The notes: generated by a model not told the origin, from the letters alone. A stretch of 64,000 bases of DNA from Selenomonas sp. F0473 (GCF_000315545.1 NZ_JH992902.1:1384470-1448469), one strand, 5' to 3'; numbered from the stretch's first letter, positions 24,606-33,855 are shown. Made by a program: numbers and translations.

Positions 24606-26594
24606 TTAGAATTTGAACTTGTTCGTGGTGTTCTGGAGATCCGTCGCGAGCGTCGCGAGTGCCTGCGAGGCCGAGGCGATCTCCTGGCTCGAGGCGGACT
24701 GCGACTCGGACGAGGAGGAGATGCTCTGCATGTGCTCGGCCGTCGTTTGACTGATTTCGTTGATGTCGTCGGCGGAGGCAACGAGATTCTCGGTGCCTTT
24801 GGCGACGGTCCGCATGGCGCCGTTGATCTCCGCCATCTCGACTTTGATCTCGTCGACCATATGCATGATGTTCTGGAATTGTGCGCCGACCTCGTGGATG
24901 GCGGCGGTTCCTTCCTGTACCTCTGCGGTGCCGCTCTGCATGGCGGCGACGGCTTCTTCTGTGTCGCGCTGGACGACGGTGATGCGCTCCTTGATCTGCT
25001 CGGCGGCCGTGCGGGATTCCTCGGCGAGTTTGCGGACCTCCTCGGCGACGACGGCAAAGCCGCGGCCGGTCTCGCCGGCGCGCGCGGCCTCGATGGCGGC
25101 GTTGAGGGCAAGGAGGTTCGTCTGATCGGCGATGGCGGAGATGCTCTCGACGATCTCGCCGATCTGCTTGGAGCTCTCGCCGAGTTTTTCGACGACCTCG
25201 GCCGAATGCATGACGCTCTGCTCAATGCCCGTCATTTTCGCCATCGCTTCGTTCATGAGCGCTTCGCCCTTTTGGGCGGCGTCGGCGGTGGCGGCGGAAC
25301 TGCCGGCAACTTTTTCCGCCTGTCCGCTCATGCGCGTGACGTCGGCGGAGACCCCGTCGATGCTCTCCTTTGCCCCTGCGACGCTGTCGAGCTGACGCTC
25401 GGTGCCGTTCGCGACCTCGACGACGGTGGAGGCGACGTTTGTTGCGGACTCCGCCATCTGATGCGCGCCCGCGGTGAGCTCTTCGCTTGCCGCCGCGAGC
25501 TGCTCGGCGGTTCCGGCAACCTGTTTGATGAGGTCGCGGATATTTTTCATCATGGCGTTAAAGTTGGAGGCGAGTCTGCCGAGTTCGTCCTGCGAGGTAA
25601 CGGGGAGTTCCTCGAGGTTCAGCCGGCCTTTGGCGAGCGCATCCACGTGATGCATGAGGCGGTCGGTCGCCCCGGTGATGGTGGCTGCAAAGCGCAGCAG
25701 GGCGAGGATGATGCCCGCGACGAGTACGATGCCGATGAGGCTCATGACGGTATAAGTGACTTTAAGGCTGTTGAGCTGAGCAAAGGCGACGGACTCGGGG
25801 ACGGCGATGCCGACGATCCAGCCGGTCGAGGGGACGGTGCTGTAGGCGATGATCTGTTCCTGTCCGTCTTTTTCCATCGAGAAGTAGCCGCTCTTATTCT
25901 GCAGCATCTCGGAGAAACGGACTTTCAGCACCTCGTTTTCGTCCACCTTGTGCATGGCCTGCCCCTCGGAGGAGGCGATGATGAGACCGTCGGACTCCAC
26001 AACGATGCCTTCGCCGACGCCGTGATATTTCAGCTCTTTGACTTTGTCTTCGAGGGCGCTCAGGGAAATATCCGAGAGCACGACCCCGCGGAACGTACCG
26101 TCGGCGCCTTTGTACGGGACGGCCGCGGAGATGATCGGCTTCTTCGTGGAGTCGTCTTGATAGACGGGCGTGAAGAGCGGCTTGCCGGAAGCTTTTGCGT
26201 TTTTGTACCAGTCTCGGACGAGCGGGTCAAACTGCCCCGTAAAGTTGCCGTCCACCCAGCTGATGAAGCGGCCGTCCTCGGCTCCGTAGGCGAGGTCGAT
26301 GACTTCCTTGTCGTCGCGCGCGAGGCTCATGACCTCGCGTTCCATCTCGACGGGATTGCCGTCGAGCGCGGAGACGAGGTTTGCGGCGCTCTCCGTACGC
26401 TGCATCTTGCGCGACATCCAGCCGTCGAGTTTATCGGATTCGTCGTGCAGGACGGCGTTGATCTCGCCCGCGATGCTCTCCTCGAGCGCGCTTTGCGCCT
26501 TGTAGTAGCCGACGCCGCAGATCGCGACGACCAAGAGCGCCATAAGAGTACCCATGAGGAGCAGTTTTTGCTTGATGCCCAAATGTAATCCCAT
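24606..26594 (-). CDS. methyl-accepting chemotaxis protein, copy 2
   Basis: This 662-residue receptor has the same architecture as copy 1: TM1, double Cache, TM2, HAMP and MA domain ending NTTNKFKF. The cytoplasmic half matches copy 1 almost residue for residue, while the sensor domain differs (for example [20 protein letters not shown] against [20 protein letters not shown]), so a duplication was followed by sensor divergence or by conversion of the signalling half. ATG at 26594 with AAGGA upstream is chosen; TTG at 26582 is an alternative that aligns with copy 1. Each copy has its own terminator. Confidence 0.87.
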   Translation of the reverse strand: MGLHLGIKQKLLLMGTLMALLVVAICGVGYYKAQSALEESIAGEINAVLHDESDKLDGWMSRKMQRTESAANLVSALDGNPVEMEREVMSLARDDKEVIDLAYGAEDGRFISWVDGNFTGQFDPLVRDWYKNAKASGKPLFTPVYQDDSTKKPIISAAVPYKGADGTFRGVVLSDISLSALEDKVKELKYHGVGEGIVVESDGLIIASSEGQAMHKVDENEVLKVRFSEMLQNKSGYFSMEKDGQEQIIAYSTVPSTGWIVGIAVPESVAFAQLNSLKVTYTVMSLIGIVLVAGIILALLRFAATITGATDRLMHHVDALAKGRLNLEELPVTSQDELGRLASNFNAMMKNIRDLIKQVAGTAEQLAAASEELTAGAHQMAESATNVASTVVEVANGTERQLDSVAGAKESIDGVSADVTRMSGQAEKVAGSSAATADAAQKGEALMNEAMAKMTGIEQSVMHSAEVVEKLGESSKQIGEIVESISAIADQTNLLALNAAIEAARAGETGRGFAVVAEEVRKLAEESRTAAEQIKERITVVQRDTEEAVAAMQSGTAEVQEGTAAIHEVGAQFQNIMHMVDEIKVEMAEINGAMRTVAKGTENLVASADDINEISQTTAEHMQSISSSSESQSASSQEIASASQALATLATDLQNTTNKFKF

Positions 26595-27020
26595 TCCTTT
26601 CCTTGGATTGGAAGCGCCGATTCCTGCGACGGCGTTTCCAAGAAACATCCAACCTGTATTTTATACCTTTCAATGAATTTAAGCAATGTTTTAGAGGAAG
26701 ATTTATGATTAGAAAATAATCCTTATAGGAAAATGAAATACGATGCGGCATTGTGCCGATCGATGCGGCGGCGTGCGCTTGGGGAACGGCTGTGCCCGGC
26801 GGGCAATGAGCCGTTACCGTTCCACTATAGGACTTTGATGCCCGACGTTCCCTATTATAGCGATTTTAATATATTTATCAAGAAGTTTTCATCGATAGGG
26901 GAGCATTGGGAAAAGATTTGCGCGGCGTGTCGAATTATGATAGGATAGGGCGGTATATTTTATTGTTAGATGCCGCGGACAGCGCTGCAATGCGTCCGAC
27001 GGCGGCAATGAGGAGGAACT
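26595..27020. other. intergenic region, no gene seen
   Basis: A+T-rich leader region of chemoreceptor copy 2 and of the yhdT-panF unit. I see no convincing conserved gene; short open frames here lack ribosome sites. GGAGG at about 27011 serves the next gene. Confidence 0.4.
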
Positions 27021-27284
27021 ATGACAACTGAAGAGAGACGTGCGGACGCCATCGCCCGTGAGGCGAGGCGTACCGCGGCTGCTGCCGTGCTGTTTGCCGC
27101 GGCGTGGACGCTGCTGGGCTTCGGGCTCGCAGACGTAGATGTGACGGTCGCGGGGTTCCCGCTGTGGGCGGTGACGGGGACGGTCGGCGTGATGGCCGTC
27201 GGGGCGCTGCTTGCCGTGTACCTTGCGCGGACGGCGGCGGATATTCCCTTTGACGATGCGGCGGGAGAGGGGGAGACGCGATGA
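27021..27284 (+). CDS. yhdT: YhdT-like small membrane protein (DUF997)
   Basis: An 87-residue protein with a charged N-terminus, two TM segments (about 20-40 and 48-68) and the FAAAWTLLGFGLAD / PLWAVTGTV pattern of YhdT. YhdT is encoded directly upstream of panF in many bacteria and is thought to be a small partner subunit of the symporter. It overlaps panF by four bases (ATGA). AGGAGG precedes the ATG. Confidence 0.8.
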   Translation: MTTEERRADAIAREARRTAAAAVLFAAAWTLLGFGLADVDVTVAGFPLWAVTGTVGVMAVGALLAVYLARTAADIPFDDAAGEGETR

Positions 27285-28726
27285 GTACGCTCTATGTGCT
27301 CCTCCCCCTGCTCGGCTTTATGGCCTTTATGCTCGCGCTCGGCGTCTATGTGCGGCGGCACGAGGGGACGGGCGGGTTCCTCTCGGGCTACTTCGTCGGC
27401 GGGCAGTCGCTCGGCGCGTTCGTGCTCGCGATGACGATGGTCGCGACGTACAGCTCGGTGAGTTCGTTCGTCGGCGGCCCGGGCATGGCGTACGAGATCG
27501 GCTTCGGCTGGATCTACATGGCGGTCATTCAGGCGATGACGATATTCCTCGTGCTCGGCATCTTTGGAAAAAAGGTGGCGCGCCTTGCCCGTCGGATTCA
27601 CGCGGTGACGATTGTGGACATCATCCGCGACCGCTATCGCTCGGATGCCCTCGCGGCGCTTGCGGCGTTCGCCATTGTGCTCTTCTTTGCGGCGTCGATG
27701 GTGGCGCAGTTCGTCGGCGGGGCGCAGCTCTTTGCGGCCGTGACGGGCTACAGCTACGAGCTGGGGCTCGTGCTCTTCGGCGTTGTGGTCGTCGTCTATA
27801 CGTCGATCGGCGGGTTCCGTGCCGTTGCGCTGACGGATACCTGCTGCGCGCTTGTGATGATGGCGGGGATCGTGCTGCTCTTTTACTATGTGCTGGACGC
27901 GGGCGGCGGACTTGCGGCCATCCTTGAGACGCTGCGGACGGCGCATCCGGAGATGCTGACGCCGACGTCCGCGGGGCATATGCCCGTCTCGCTCTACATC
28001 TCGCAGTGGCTGCTCGTCGGGGCGCTCACGATCGCGCTCCCGCAGTCGGTCGTGCGCGCCGTCAGCTATCGGAGCAGCCGCGATATGAGCCGCGCGATGA
28101 TCATCGGGACGATCGTGATTGCGTTTATGAATATCGCGGTGAATCTCGTCGGCGTGCTCGGGCGCGGCGTGCTCTCCGTCCCCGCGAAGGAGCTCGGCGG
28201 CGTCGACAGCGTGATCCCGCACCTCATGACGGCGGTGATGCCGCCCGCGCTGCTCGGGTTTGCAATCATCGGCCCCCTGGCGGCGTCCATCTCGACGATT
28301 TCGGGCGTGCTTATCGTTGCGTCCTCCGCGGTGGTGAAGGACGTCTACCTCCATCACATGAAAAAAAGCGGCCGGTCCGTCCCGGAGCAGACGCTGCGGC
28401 GTCTCTCCATGGGCATTACCGCCGCGCTGGGGGTCGTCGTATTCATTCTCGCCGTCGCGCCGCCGTCGCTCATTTGGCTCATCAACATGTTCGCGTTCGG
28501 CGGCCTCGAGACGGCGTTCTTCTGGGTGCTCGTCTTCGGGCTCTTTACGTCATGGGCAACGCGCACGGGCGCGCTCTGCTCCATGGGCGGAGGGACGCTC
28601 GTCTACTGCATCGCGATGGCGGCCGGTTTGAAACCGTTCGGCCTGCACCCCATCGCCGTCGGCATCGCCGCCTCGCTCGCGTTCTTCCTCGTCGGGAATT
28701 GGATCGAGCGGCGCGGGACCGCTTGA
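27281..28726 (+). CDS. panF: sodium:pantothenate symporter
   Basis: A 481-residue SSS-family transporter with about 13 TM segments. Family marks are GYFVGGQSLGAFVLAMTMVATYSS (about 28-51), IGFGWIYMAV, YTSIGGFRAVALTD (Na+ motif region), QSVVRAVSYRSSRDM and IIGPLAASISTISGVLIVASSAVVKD (about 330-355). It imports pantothenate, the coenzyme A precursor, with Na+. Translation is coupled to yhdT. Its TGA stop overlaps the -35 box of the antitoxin RNA that follows. Confidence 0.9.
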   Translation: MSTLYVLLPLLGFMAFMLALGVYVRRHEGTGGFLSGYFVGGQSLGAFVLAMTMVATYSSVSSFVGGPGMAYEIGFGWIYMAVIQAMTIFLVLGIFGKKVARLARRIHAVTIVDIIRDRYRSDALAALAAFAIVLFFAASMVAQFVGGAQLFAAVTGYSYELGLVLFGVVVVVYTSIGGFRAVALTDTCCALVMMAGIVLLFYYVLDAGGGLAAILETLRTAHPEMLTPTSAGHMPVSLYISQWLLVGALTIALPQSVVRAVSYRSSRDMSRAMIIGTIVIAFMNIAVNLVGVLGRGVLSVPAKELGGVDSVIPHLMTAVMPPALLGFAIIGPLAASISTISGVLIVASSAVVKDVYLHHMKKSGRSVPEQTLRRLSMGITAALGVVVFILAVAPPSLIWLINMFAFGGLETAFFWVLVFGLFTSWATRTGALCSMGGGTLVYCIAMAAGLKPFGLHPIAVGIAASLAFFLVGNWIERRGTA

Positions 28727-28852
28727 CAATTTTCGCGGGAAAAACTATAATAAGAGCACAAAAAGAGTGACAGCCGAGTGGTGTCGTCGGTCACTCCCTA
28801 GAATCTAGTAGATTGAAGAAGAGCCGACACGAACCGTGGACGGTTCTTTTTC
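28723..28852 (+). ncRNA. type I antitoxin antisense RNA with its promoter
   Basis: TTGACA (28723-28728), 17 bases, TATAAT (28746-28751) gives a start near 28757. A GAACCG/CGGTTC stem (28831-28846) with five T ends the RNA near 28852. The roughly 95-nt RNA carries no convincing frame. It is complementary over its whole length to the 3' UTR of the 27-residue hydrophobic peptide gene on the other strand, whose own terminator is at 28796-28759. This convergent 3'-overlap layout is that of txpA/RatA-type modules. Confidence 0.72.
28759..28796 (-). terminator. terminator of the type I toxin mRNA
   Basis: On the minus strand, GAGTGAC (28796-28790) pairs with GTCACTC (28771-28765), followed by TTTTTG. 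The toxin mRNA would thus extend about 100 bases past its stop codon. Confidence 0.7.
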
Positions 28853-28859
28853 TATTGCG

Positions 28860-28943
28860 TCAGAGACGCAGCAGAGCAGAAATAATGCCGACAATCAGCG
28901 TCAAAGCGGCAATCGCAAGCGAAAGCATCTCGTAGAGCGTCAT
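28860..28943 (-). CDS. holin-like type I toxin peptide
   Basis: A 27-residue peptide, MTLYEMLSLAIAALTLIVGI followed by ISALLRL: one hydrophobic helix with a short polar start and a basic residue near the end. The MTxYExLSLxIAxxTLxVxII pattern is the signature of the small putative holin-like toxins (TxpA/BsrG-like) of Bacillota, which insert in the membrane. GGAGGT (28956-28951) is seven bases before the ATG at 28943; an ATG two codons earlier is too close to it. A TATAAT lies about 55 bases upstream on the same strand. Missed by length-limited gene finders. Confidence 0.78.
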   Translation of the reverse strand: MTLYEMLSLAIAALTLIVGIISALLRL

Positions 28944-29032
28944 GCGCATCACCTCCCGACGGGAGGCCGAACCTCGTCTGTCACTTGTATCTATTATAGC
29001 ACATATTTTCGATAATGAGAAGAGCGAATATC

Positions 29033-30301
29033 CTATGATTCCGCGGTGACAAGCGGTACGAAATACGCCTCGGTCCCCGCGATCTCCTCGGGGGAGAAGC
29101 GCGCGCCGACGGCGGACGGCTCGCCGAAGAGCATGAAGCAGGACAGCGTGAGGTACCCGTCCTTTGTGCCGGAATCCACCGTGTGCCGAAAGCGCGGCTG
29201 ACGGATGAAGTCCTGGCACATCGCCTTGCGGCTGGTACGGCAGACGATGTCGTCGTAGTTCTCCACATACTTTTCAAGGGCAGTCCGCGTGCGGCTGCCT
29301 TCTTTTTGTACGATGCTGACGTTGCGTCCCTCGCGCCCCCAAATCTCCTTGCGGATATAGGCGCCGTCGGCGAGTGCGGCGAAGTCGTCCTCGAAATACG
29401 ACGGCGCGAGATAGCGCAGGGCGAGCGCGCATTCCTCCGCGGAGAAGAATTGCCGCGTCCGCGCGAGGGCGTAGACGAGCGCCATAAAGGATTTGTTCTG
29501 CAAAATGATCGCCTCGGGCGGGTTCATCATCGCAAACTTTCCCTTGTTGTAGAGGTCGAGGAACATCGCGCCGAGGGGCTCGTCCGCGGGCGTGCGCTCG
29601 TCGATGAGGATCTCCATCGGGTGCAGGCGGTAGAGCGCACCCGCATAGGCGTCGTCGGGGAGGACGATGCCGTTCGTGTCGATCTCCATATCGTAGAACG
29701 AGAGGAAGCGGATGTCCGCCTGCGGATGCGTCTCCCGCATGAGCCGCTGTAAAAAGAGCGTATTCGCCAGATCCTCCGGGTAGTCGTCAAAACAGGCGAA
29801 GACAAAAGGTGCCGCGGTGCCGGCGCAGCGCTCCCACACATGCGAGAGAAAGACGCGCAGCTGCGCCATGGTGCCCGCGTTCGGGTCGGCTTTACCGAAA
29901 TAGTCCGCGGCGACGCCGTTCGCATAGTAGCTCTCGATGATGAAACAGGGCGTATCCGCGTTGATCTCCACCATGCGGATCTGTCCCGTCTCGTCCAGCA
30001 CATAGTCGAACCGCGAGAGCCATGTCGGCAGTCCGAACGCGTTCGGCGCGCGCAGATAGGGCAGCAGCTCCTCGGGCATGTCCATCGCGCGCGCAAAATC
30101 GTCGGGCGCCTCCCGGAACACCGCCGCCGCCTTGCAAAACACATGAAAAAGCCCCCGCGACGCCGCACGCATCTCCTCGTAAAGCGTCTGCGGGAACTCC
30201 TGCGCCGTATGGGCGGGATAGCGATCCGCATAGTCGCCGTAATTGATATAGGTGAAAATATCGGGATCGAGCCGATCGATGTAGGTTTCGGATGCGCTCA
30301 T
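29033..30301 (-). CDS. glutathionylspermidine synthase-like ATP-grasp amidoligase
   Basis: A 422-residue protein of the GSP_synth family (YjfC/YgiC-like). Marks include LRAPNAFGLPTWLSRFDYVLDE, QIRMVEINADTPCFIIESYY (about 110-130), MNPPEAIILQNKSFMALVYAL and YFEDDFAALADGAYIRKEIWGREGRNVSI (nucleotide- and Mg-binding ATP-grasp segments). It lacks an amidase domain. Stand-alone members ligate peptides or amines of unknown identity. It starts at 30301 with GAGGAA, as the last gene of a four-gene operon with DUF4178 and DUF350 genes. Confidence 0.85.
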   Translation of the reverse strand: MSASETYIDRLDPDIFTYINYGDYADRYPAHTAQEFPQTLYEEMRAASRGLFHVFCKAAAVFREAPDDFARAMDMPEELLPYLRAPNAFGLPTWLSRFDYVLDETGQIRMVEINADTPCFIIESYYANGVAADYFGKADPNAGTMAQLRVFLSHVWERCAGTAAPFVFACFDDYPEDLANTLFLQRLMRETHPQADIRFLSFYDMEIDTNGIVLPDDAYAGALYRLHPMEILIDERTPADEPLGAMFLDLYNKGKFAMMNPPEAIILQNKSFMALVYALARTRQFFSAEECALALRYLAPSYFEDDFAALADGAYIRKEIWGREGRNVSIVQKEGSRTRTALEKYVENYDDIVCRTSRKAMCQDFIRQPRFRHTVDSGTKDGYLTLSCFMLFGEPSAVGARFSPEEIAGTEAYFVPLVTAES

Positions 30302-30311
30302 GGCAGATTCC

Positions 30312-30890
30312 TCACGACCCGTGTCCGGACGAGCGCACCCCCGCGCGCCCAAAGCCAGATTTCCGCGTCAGCTGTTTGACATTCCCGCTCTTCTTCCCGT
30401 CATAATTCGTGCCGCTGCGTCCCCAATAGCCGCGTCCGGCGCCGCCGTGGTAGCGGGACACCCCTTGGACGCGGCCGGGCGGCGCGGGCAGCGCCTCGAG
30501 CGTCCCCACGGGGCGATAGGTCATCGCAGACACATCCATCGCGCCGCCGGGATAGGCGATCCCGTGGAATGCGAAATAGTTTGCGGCAATCGGCGCGAGG
30601 AGGCTCGCCGTGCCGTACTCCCAGATGAGATTGCCCGCCTCGTCGCGGCGAAACGTCACCGCCGTGTCGTCGTCGTAGAGCGCCGTCTCCGTCCCGTCGC
30701 CGCCGTTCATGAGCGTATAGCGCCGCCCATAGGCATCCGCGAGTCGCTGTTCGCCCGCATTCCATGCGGGATGTACGAGCGCGCACAGTTCATATGTGAT
30801 GTCGTTGCGATAGTAATATCCCGCGCCGAGCGCCGCGACCGAAACAAATACGGCGGCGAGAATTTTTGCCTTTCGTCCTGCGTTCTCCAT
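30312..30890 (-). CDS. membrane-anchored hypothetical protein, YjfM-like position
   Basis: A 192-residue protein with one N-terminal TM (about 9-26) and a periplasmic or external domain. A Gly/Arg/Ser-rich tail (RYHGGAGRGYWGRSGTNYDG, then basic) ends it. It sits between the DUF350 and ATP-grasp genes, the place occupied by yjfM (DUF1190) in E. coli; the Gly-rich tail could be a substrate for the ligase. That idea is inference. No family recognised. Confidence 0.65.
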   Translation of the reverse strand: MENAGRKAKILAAVFVSVAALGAGYYYRNDITYELCALVHPAWNAGEQRLADAYGRRYTLMNGGDGTETALYDDDTAVTFRRDEAGNLIWEYGTASLLAPIAANYFAFHGIAYPGGAMDVSAMTYRPVGTLEALPAPPGRVQGVSRYHGGAGRGYWGRSGTNYDGKKSGNVKQLTRKSGFGRAGVRSSGHGS

Positions 30891-30901
30891 GGCGCGCCCC
30901 G

Positions 30902-31333
30902 TTAGCGCAGCGCGCCGCTGATCACGAGCGCAAGCCCGACAAAGATGCCGAAGACGAAGATGCCCGCCGCCGTATTGCCGCGCATGATCTCTTCGGGCAG
31001 CTCGTATTTCCGGTGCCAGATATTGATGATGAAGAACCCGAGGATGAAGAAAACAATGCCGACCGCCGCATAGACGGCGCTCGCGACGGCGCCGCCCACG
31101 AAATCAAGCGGCGCAGCATCATAGACGGGCGCAGCGATGACCGCCCGCAGAATCTCGCCGATCCCGATGAACGAACCGGCCGAGAGCCACGCGACCGCAC
31201 GGTTGCCGCGCCGAATCTCCTCGGAGAAATCCCCGGGGATGAAGAAATCGATGACGACGTTCGAGACAATCATCATCAAGATGCCGAACATGGCGTAAAA
31301 CGCGGTCAGCATGAGGACGGACAGATCGATCAT
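30902..31333 (-). CDS. DUF350 membrane protein (YjfL-like)
   Basis: A 143-residue protein with four TM segments arranged as two similar halves: an N-terminal pair with VVIDFFIPGDFSEEIRRGNRAVAWLSAGSFIGIGEIL and a C-terminal pair with YELPEEIMRGNTAAGIFVFGIFVGLAL. The repeated EEIxRGNxAxxxxxxGxFxG motif is diagnostic of DUF350. ATG at 31333 has AGGAG eight bases upstream. Partner of the DUF4178 and ATP-grasp proteins. Confidence 0.85.
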   Translation of the reverse strand: MIDLSVLMLTAFYAMFGILMMIVSNVVIDFFIPGDFSEEIRRGNRAVAWLSAGSFIGIGEILRAVIAAPVYDAAPLDFVGGAVASAVYAAVGIVFFILGFFIINIWHRKYELPEEIMRGNTAAGIFVFGIFVGLALVISGALR

Positions 31334-31362
31334 AAGGGGCACTCCTATCTTCTCCTAAACTG

Positions 31363-32331
31363 CTACGGACGAACGACAACGGAACGACCGCGCACATCCC
31401 CTGTACGGACAACCTCCGCGTAGCGTGCGAGCGTATAGTCCCGTTTGAGTTTTTCCTGTGCGGGCGTGTCGTCGGCGCCGCGCGGCGCACAGGCAATGCG
31501 CGCCGTCCCCGCGGATGCGGCGGTGATCCGCGCCTCCTCCTGCACGGTGCGCAGGACGAAGGGATGCGCCGGCAGAGAGAGCTCCGTATGCCCCTCCATG
31601 ATGCGCCCGTCGATACCCTCGATGAGATCGAGCGCCGCCGTCCCCGCATCCGTATCCACATCGTAGACCTTCGCGCCGTCCGCGCTGTGTTCCTTCGATT
31701 CGTACGGCGCATCCTCGACGCGCTCCTCCATCGCGTAGGGCATCCCCGCGAGGCGGCGCAGATCGTGCCATGTCCCGATATCGGGCATCTCATCGATCAT
31801 GAAGAAGAAGAACAGCCCCACACCGAGAACGGTAACGCTCTGTGACAGCCCGTTCATGAACCGCTTCTTTCGCGCCGACCACTTCATCGCGCCGACGCGC
31901 GTCTCAGAGACCTCGGGATCGAGACGAATGTCCCCCGGCTTTACACTGTGTCCCTCGGCGGCATCCTGTGTGCCGCCCTTCCATGATTCGATGAAAAAGA
32001 AACGCTTTCCGTCCACATGCCGATACTGTCGGTACGATGCCGTATCCCCGACGGAGGCATCCGTGTCGCCCCACACGCCCGTGACGACCTGCTCCCCCTT
32101 GTCTCGGAGCGCGTAGCCCTGCGGCGCGGTCGACCGATGCGCCGTCCTGCTGAGCGTGCACGCGAGATTGTCCCCTTCGACGGTCAGCCACATGCGGCTC
32201 GCCTCACCCTCGGCGACAAGTCCGTATTCCGTCCAGCGGTCGTCCGAACCCTTCTCCTTATACCGGATTTTCTCCACGATCGTGTACGGCTTCCCCTCGA
32301 CGAGGATGCCCGTCCAACAGTCGAAATCCAT
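31363..32331 (-). CDS. DUF4178 domain protein with C-terminal membrane segment
   Basis: A 322-residue protein. The N-terminal 140 residues (VEGKPYTIVEKIRYKEKGSD ... WTEYGLVAE ... FFFIESWKGGTQDAAEGHSV) fit DUF4178, a beta-rich domain found beside DUF350 and ligase genes. One TM segment lies at about 190-205 (VTVLGVGLFFFFMIDEM), and the remainder is a soluble domain. It is the first gene of the operon; TATAAT on the minus strand (32370-32365) is its likely -10. Confidence 0.72.
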   Translation of the reverse strand: MDFDCWTGILVEGKPYTIVEKIRYKEKGSDDRWTEYGLVAEGEASRMWLTVEGDNLACTLSRTAHRSTAPQGYALRDKGEQVVTGVWGDTDASVGDTASYRQYRHVDGKRFFFIESWKGGTQDAAEGHSVKPGDIRLDPEVSETRVGAMKWSARKKRFMNGLSQSVTVLGVGLFFFFMIDEMPDIGTWHDLRRLAGMPYAMEERVEDAPYESKEHSADGAKVYDVDTDAGTAALDLIEGIDGRIMEGHTELSLPAHPFVLRTVQEEARITAASAGTARIACAPRGADDTPAQEKLKRDYTLARYAEVVRTGDVRGRSVVVRP

Positions 32332-32413
32332 GAGAATACGCCCCTCTCATGATATGTTCTCTCTATTATATAATGAATATTTTGAGATAGCAAATGGGAG
32401 AGACCGCACGGGA

Positions 32414-32722
32414 TTATGGGAAAAAGAGCAGTTCCACGAGAAAGACCGTCGCCGACGCCGCGGCGGCCGTGCGAAAGAGACTCGCCCCGTGCCACGCAAG
32501 CCAGCCGGAGACGGCGAATGCCGCCGCGCCCGCCGCCGGGAGACGCGTCGCCTCGACGATGGCGGGGAACGTCATCACCGCCAGCGTCACATACGGCACA
32601 TAGTAGAGAAACGAGCGCACGAAGACATTTTTGATCTCGTGACGCAGGAGAAGTGCCGGCGTGAGACGGATCGCGATCGTTACCGCCGACATCACCGCGA
32701 TATAACTCCAAATATCATGCAT
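32414..32722 (-). CDS. azlD: branched-chain amino acid exporter small subunit AzlD
   Basis: A 102-residue protein with three to four TM segments and the AzlD marks (AVTIAIRLTPALLLR, FVRSFLYYVPYVTLAVMTFPAI). It works with AzlC to export branched-chain amino acids or analogues. It overlaps azlC by 8 bases and follows it in the same transcript. Confidence 0.85.
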   Translation of the reverse strand: MHDIWSYIAVMSAVTIAIRLTPALLLRHEIKNVFVRSFLYYVPYVTLAVMTFPAIVEATRLPAAGAAAFAVSGWLAWHGASLFRTAAAASATVFLVELLFFP

Positions 32723-33455
32723 CGCCGTTCTCTCCTTCCGTGCGCACGGGGAAGAGCGCCGCGCCGAGACCCGCGATGAGCAGCGTCAGGATAATCGTTC
32801 GCGTGCCGCCCGAGAGATCCGACACGAGGGGCGCGTGTGCCGTCGCAAAGGACAGCAGGAAACTCGCGAGCACCATCCCGCCGATGACGCGGCTCTTTTT
32901 CGCGGGCGGCAGGATCACCCAGACGAACATGCCGTAGAGCGCGACCGAGAGCGCCGAGAGCGCCGCCGCGGGGAGAATCCCGCCCGCCATGATGCCGATC
33001 GACGTGCCGATCGACCAGACGGGAACCGAGACCGCGATCGCCCCGTAGTTATAGTACGGATCGATGCGGCCGCCGCGCGCGACCGTGATGCCGAAGATCT
33101 CGTCCGTTACGCCGAAGGAGACCGCAAGGCGGTGGGCGAGGGAGGTTTCCGAGGAGAACCGCTGCGTGAGCGCTGCCGCCATGAGCAGATAGCGCGCATT
33201 CGCCACAAGCGTCAGCACCGCCAGCTCGAGGTAGGGCGCATGCGCCGCGATCACCGTGAAGCCCGCGTACTCGCCCGCCGAGGCGATGTTGAGAAGACTC
33301 GTCACGAACCCCTGCCACGGCGTGAGGCCCGCGGTCTCCGCGAGAATGCCGAGCGTGAACGCCACGACAAAATATCCGAGCGCGATCGGCACCCCGTCGC
33401 GCATCCCCTCCATGAACGCCGCGCGGCGCGACGGCCGCATCTCTCCTTCGATCAT
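32715..33455 (-). CDS. azlC: branched-chain amino acid exporter large subunit AzlC
   Basis: A 246-residue membrane protein with the AzlC opening FMEGMRDGVPIALGYFVVAFTLG and then SLLNIASAGEYAGFTVIAA, LVANARYLLMAAALTQRF and GVTDEIFGITVAR. ATG at 33455 is chosen from its position after the promoter (TTTACA at 33550-33545, 17 bases, TACAAT at 33527-33522, minus strand); ATG at 33437 is an alternative. It is divergent from the relBE pair. Confidence 0.85.
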   Translation of the reverse strand: MIEGEMRPSRRAAFMEGMRDGVPIALGYFVVAFTLGILAETAGLTPWQGFVTSLLNIASAGEYAGFTVIAAHAPYLELAVLTLVANARYLLMAAALTQRFSSETSLAHRLAVSFGVTDEIFGITVARGGRIDPYYNYGAIAVSVPVWSIGTSIGIMAGGILPAAALSALSVALYGMFVWVILPPAKKSRVIGGMVLASFLLSFATAHAPLVSDLSGGTRTIILTLLIAGLGAALFPVRTEGENGDA

Positions 33456-33582
33456 ATAGAATATCGACCTTTCTCGTATCTTTTTTCGCATCGTTCTCGA
33501 AATCCCATGAAAACATACTCTATTGTATGATAAAACGATTGCTTTGTAAAATAAAGACGCAGACACAAATGGAGCGGCACGG

Positions 33583-33611
33583 TTGAAAATTCCGCGCCGT
33601 TATTGTACACT
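33583..33611 (+). promoter_or_regulatory. promoter of the RelBE module
   Basis: TTGAAA (33583-33588), 17 bases, TACACT (33606-33611), 22 bases before the antitoxin gene. It is divergent from the azlC promoter. Confidence 0.6.
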
Positions 33612-33633
33612 ATGGGAAAAGGAGGCGATCGGG

Positions 33634-33855
33634 ATGGCCGTCATTGTCGAACTCACGGGAGAGGAAGAACGGCTCGCACAGAGCTATGCCAAAATCCACG
33701 GAACGTCTGTCGAAGAGGCGATGAAGCGAAACTTCTTCGAGATGATCGAGGATGAGTACGACGCCGCTGTGGCGGATGCGGCGTATGAGGAGTATGTCAA
33801 GAGCGGGAAAAAGTCGCGCCCCATCGAGGAACTGTGGGAGGAACTTGGCCTGTGA
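33634..33855 (+). CDS. RelB-like antitoxin (DUF6290 type)
   Basis: A 73-residue antitoxin. A ribbon-helix-helix start (MAVIVELTGEEERLAQSYAK) is followed by an acidic helix and the tail YVKSGKKSRPIEELWEELGL, typical of this group. AAAAGGAGG precedes the ATG. Overlap of its stop with the toxin GTG (GTGA) couples translation. Confidence 0.85.
   Translation: MAVIVELTGEEERLAQSYAKIHGTSVEEAMKRNFFEMIEDEYDAAVADAAYEEYVKSGKKSRPIEELWEELGL

Noticed and set aside
22346-26588. Two long plus-strand frames opposite the chemoreceptors
   Set aside because: They mirror the MCP genes exactly and repeat with them; no start signals, and the MCP reading is unambiguous.
26733-26948. 71-codon frame in the gap before yhdT
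   Set aside because: No ribosome site, unusual composition and no similarity to anything I recognise.
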